From Lachnospiraceae bacterium (lineage in GTDB: Bacteria > Bacillota > Clostridia > Lachnospirales > Lachnospiraceae): a stretch of DNA of 5,786 nucleotides. Position 1 is the stretch's first letter, and each line of letters opens with the position of its first letter. The stretch lies in NCBI GenBank assembly GCA_900764225.1, contig CAAFNG010000079.1:1-5786 (forward strand), written 5' to 3'. The notes under the pieces were generated by a model that searched no databases, was not told where the DNA came from, and saw only the letters and a program-made list of their open reading frames with translations. The translations under genes and the position numbers were made by a program. This document shows positions 5,713 through 5,786 of the stretch, one piece after another.

Positions 5713-5786
5713 TGGAATTCCGTAAAAATGATATACTGACTCTTGATATAGAGGATTGCGGGGTTGACGGTGAAGGGATCGGTAAA
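5712..5786 (+). CDS. RlmD/RumA-family 23S rRNA (uracil-5-)-methyltransferase, 5' fragment
   Basis: Only the first 25 codons are in the window; the reading frame is open to the edge. The peptide starts MEFRKNDILTLDIEDCGVDG and continues EGIGK. This is the typical beginning of the TRAM domain that heads S-adenosylmethionine-dependent RNA uracil-C5 methyltransferases of the TrmA/RlmC/RlmD family (COG2265). In that family the TRAM domain helps bind RNA. The catalytic methyltransferase domain, with its cysteine nucleophile and iron-sulfur cysteines, would lie beyond the window and cannot be checked. The start is supported by AGGAG at 5700-5704 and a one-base overlap with the yhaM stop. Gram-positive bacteria often carry several paralogues, so the exact target uridine cannot be stated. 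Confidence 0.8.
   Translation, partial: MEFRKNDILTLDIEDCGVDGEGIGK

Overview
The window looks like a contig end from a moderate-GC Gram-positive anaerobe of the Clostridia, most probably Lachnospiraceae. This is inferred from the purine-rich AAAGGAG-type ribosome binding sites, from the presence of MutS2 and YhaM, and from the style of the two-component proteins. It is not a species call. Apart from the first 18 bases the DNA is compact chromosomal sequence, with no mobile element, tRNA, rRNA or CRISPR array that I can see.

Layout: bases 1-18 are the Tn5 mosaic-end sequence used in Nextera libraries, so the left edge is an untrimmed adapter and not genome. Bases 19-94 are a short non-coding tail. 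Three tightly packed genes follow on the minus strand, read from right to left: mutS2 (4599-2218), an OmpR/PhoB-type response regulator (2202-1501) and its sensor histidine kinase (1504-95). The gaps are 15 bp and a 4-bp ATGA overlap, so they look like one operon. A 165-bp divergent control region (4600-4764) separates this operon from a plus-strand operon. That operon starts with yhaM, a 3'-5' exoribonuclease with OB-fold and HD domains, and continues through a TAATG junction into the first 25 codons of a TRAM-domain rRNA uracil methyltransferase (RlmD/RumA family), cut by the window end.

Three of the five genes concern RNA or ribosomes: MutS2 (a ribosome-collision factor in Bacillus subtilis as well as a DNA-repair paralogue), YhaM (RNA decay) and the rRNA methyltransferase. 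The two-component system is co-oriented with mutS2 and probably co-transcribed with it. The control region carries back-to-back extended -10 promoters sharing the same 8-mer TGTGTTAT, with an interrupted inverted repeat between them, so coordinated control of the two operons is possible. I see no clearly new system. The points most worth a second look are the adapter, the altered LDLRG motif in the MutS2 Smr domain, the symmetrical promoter region, and the mutS2/two-component linkage.
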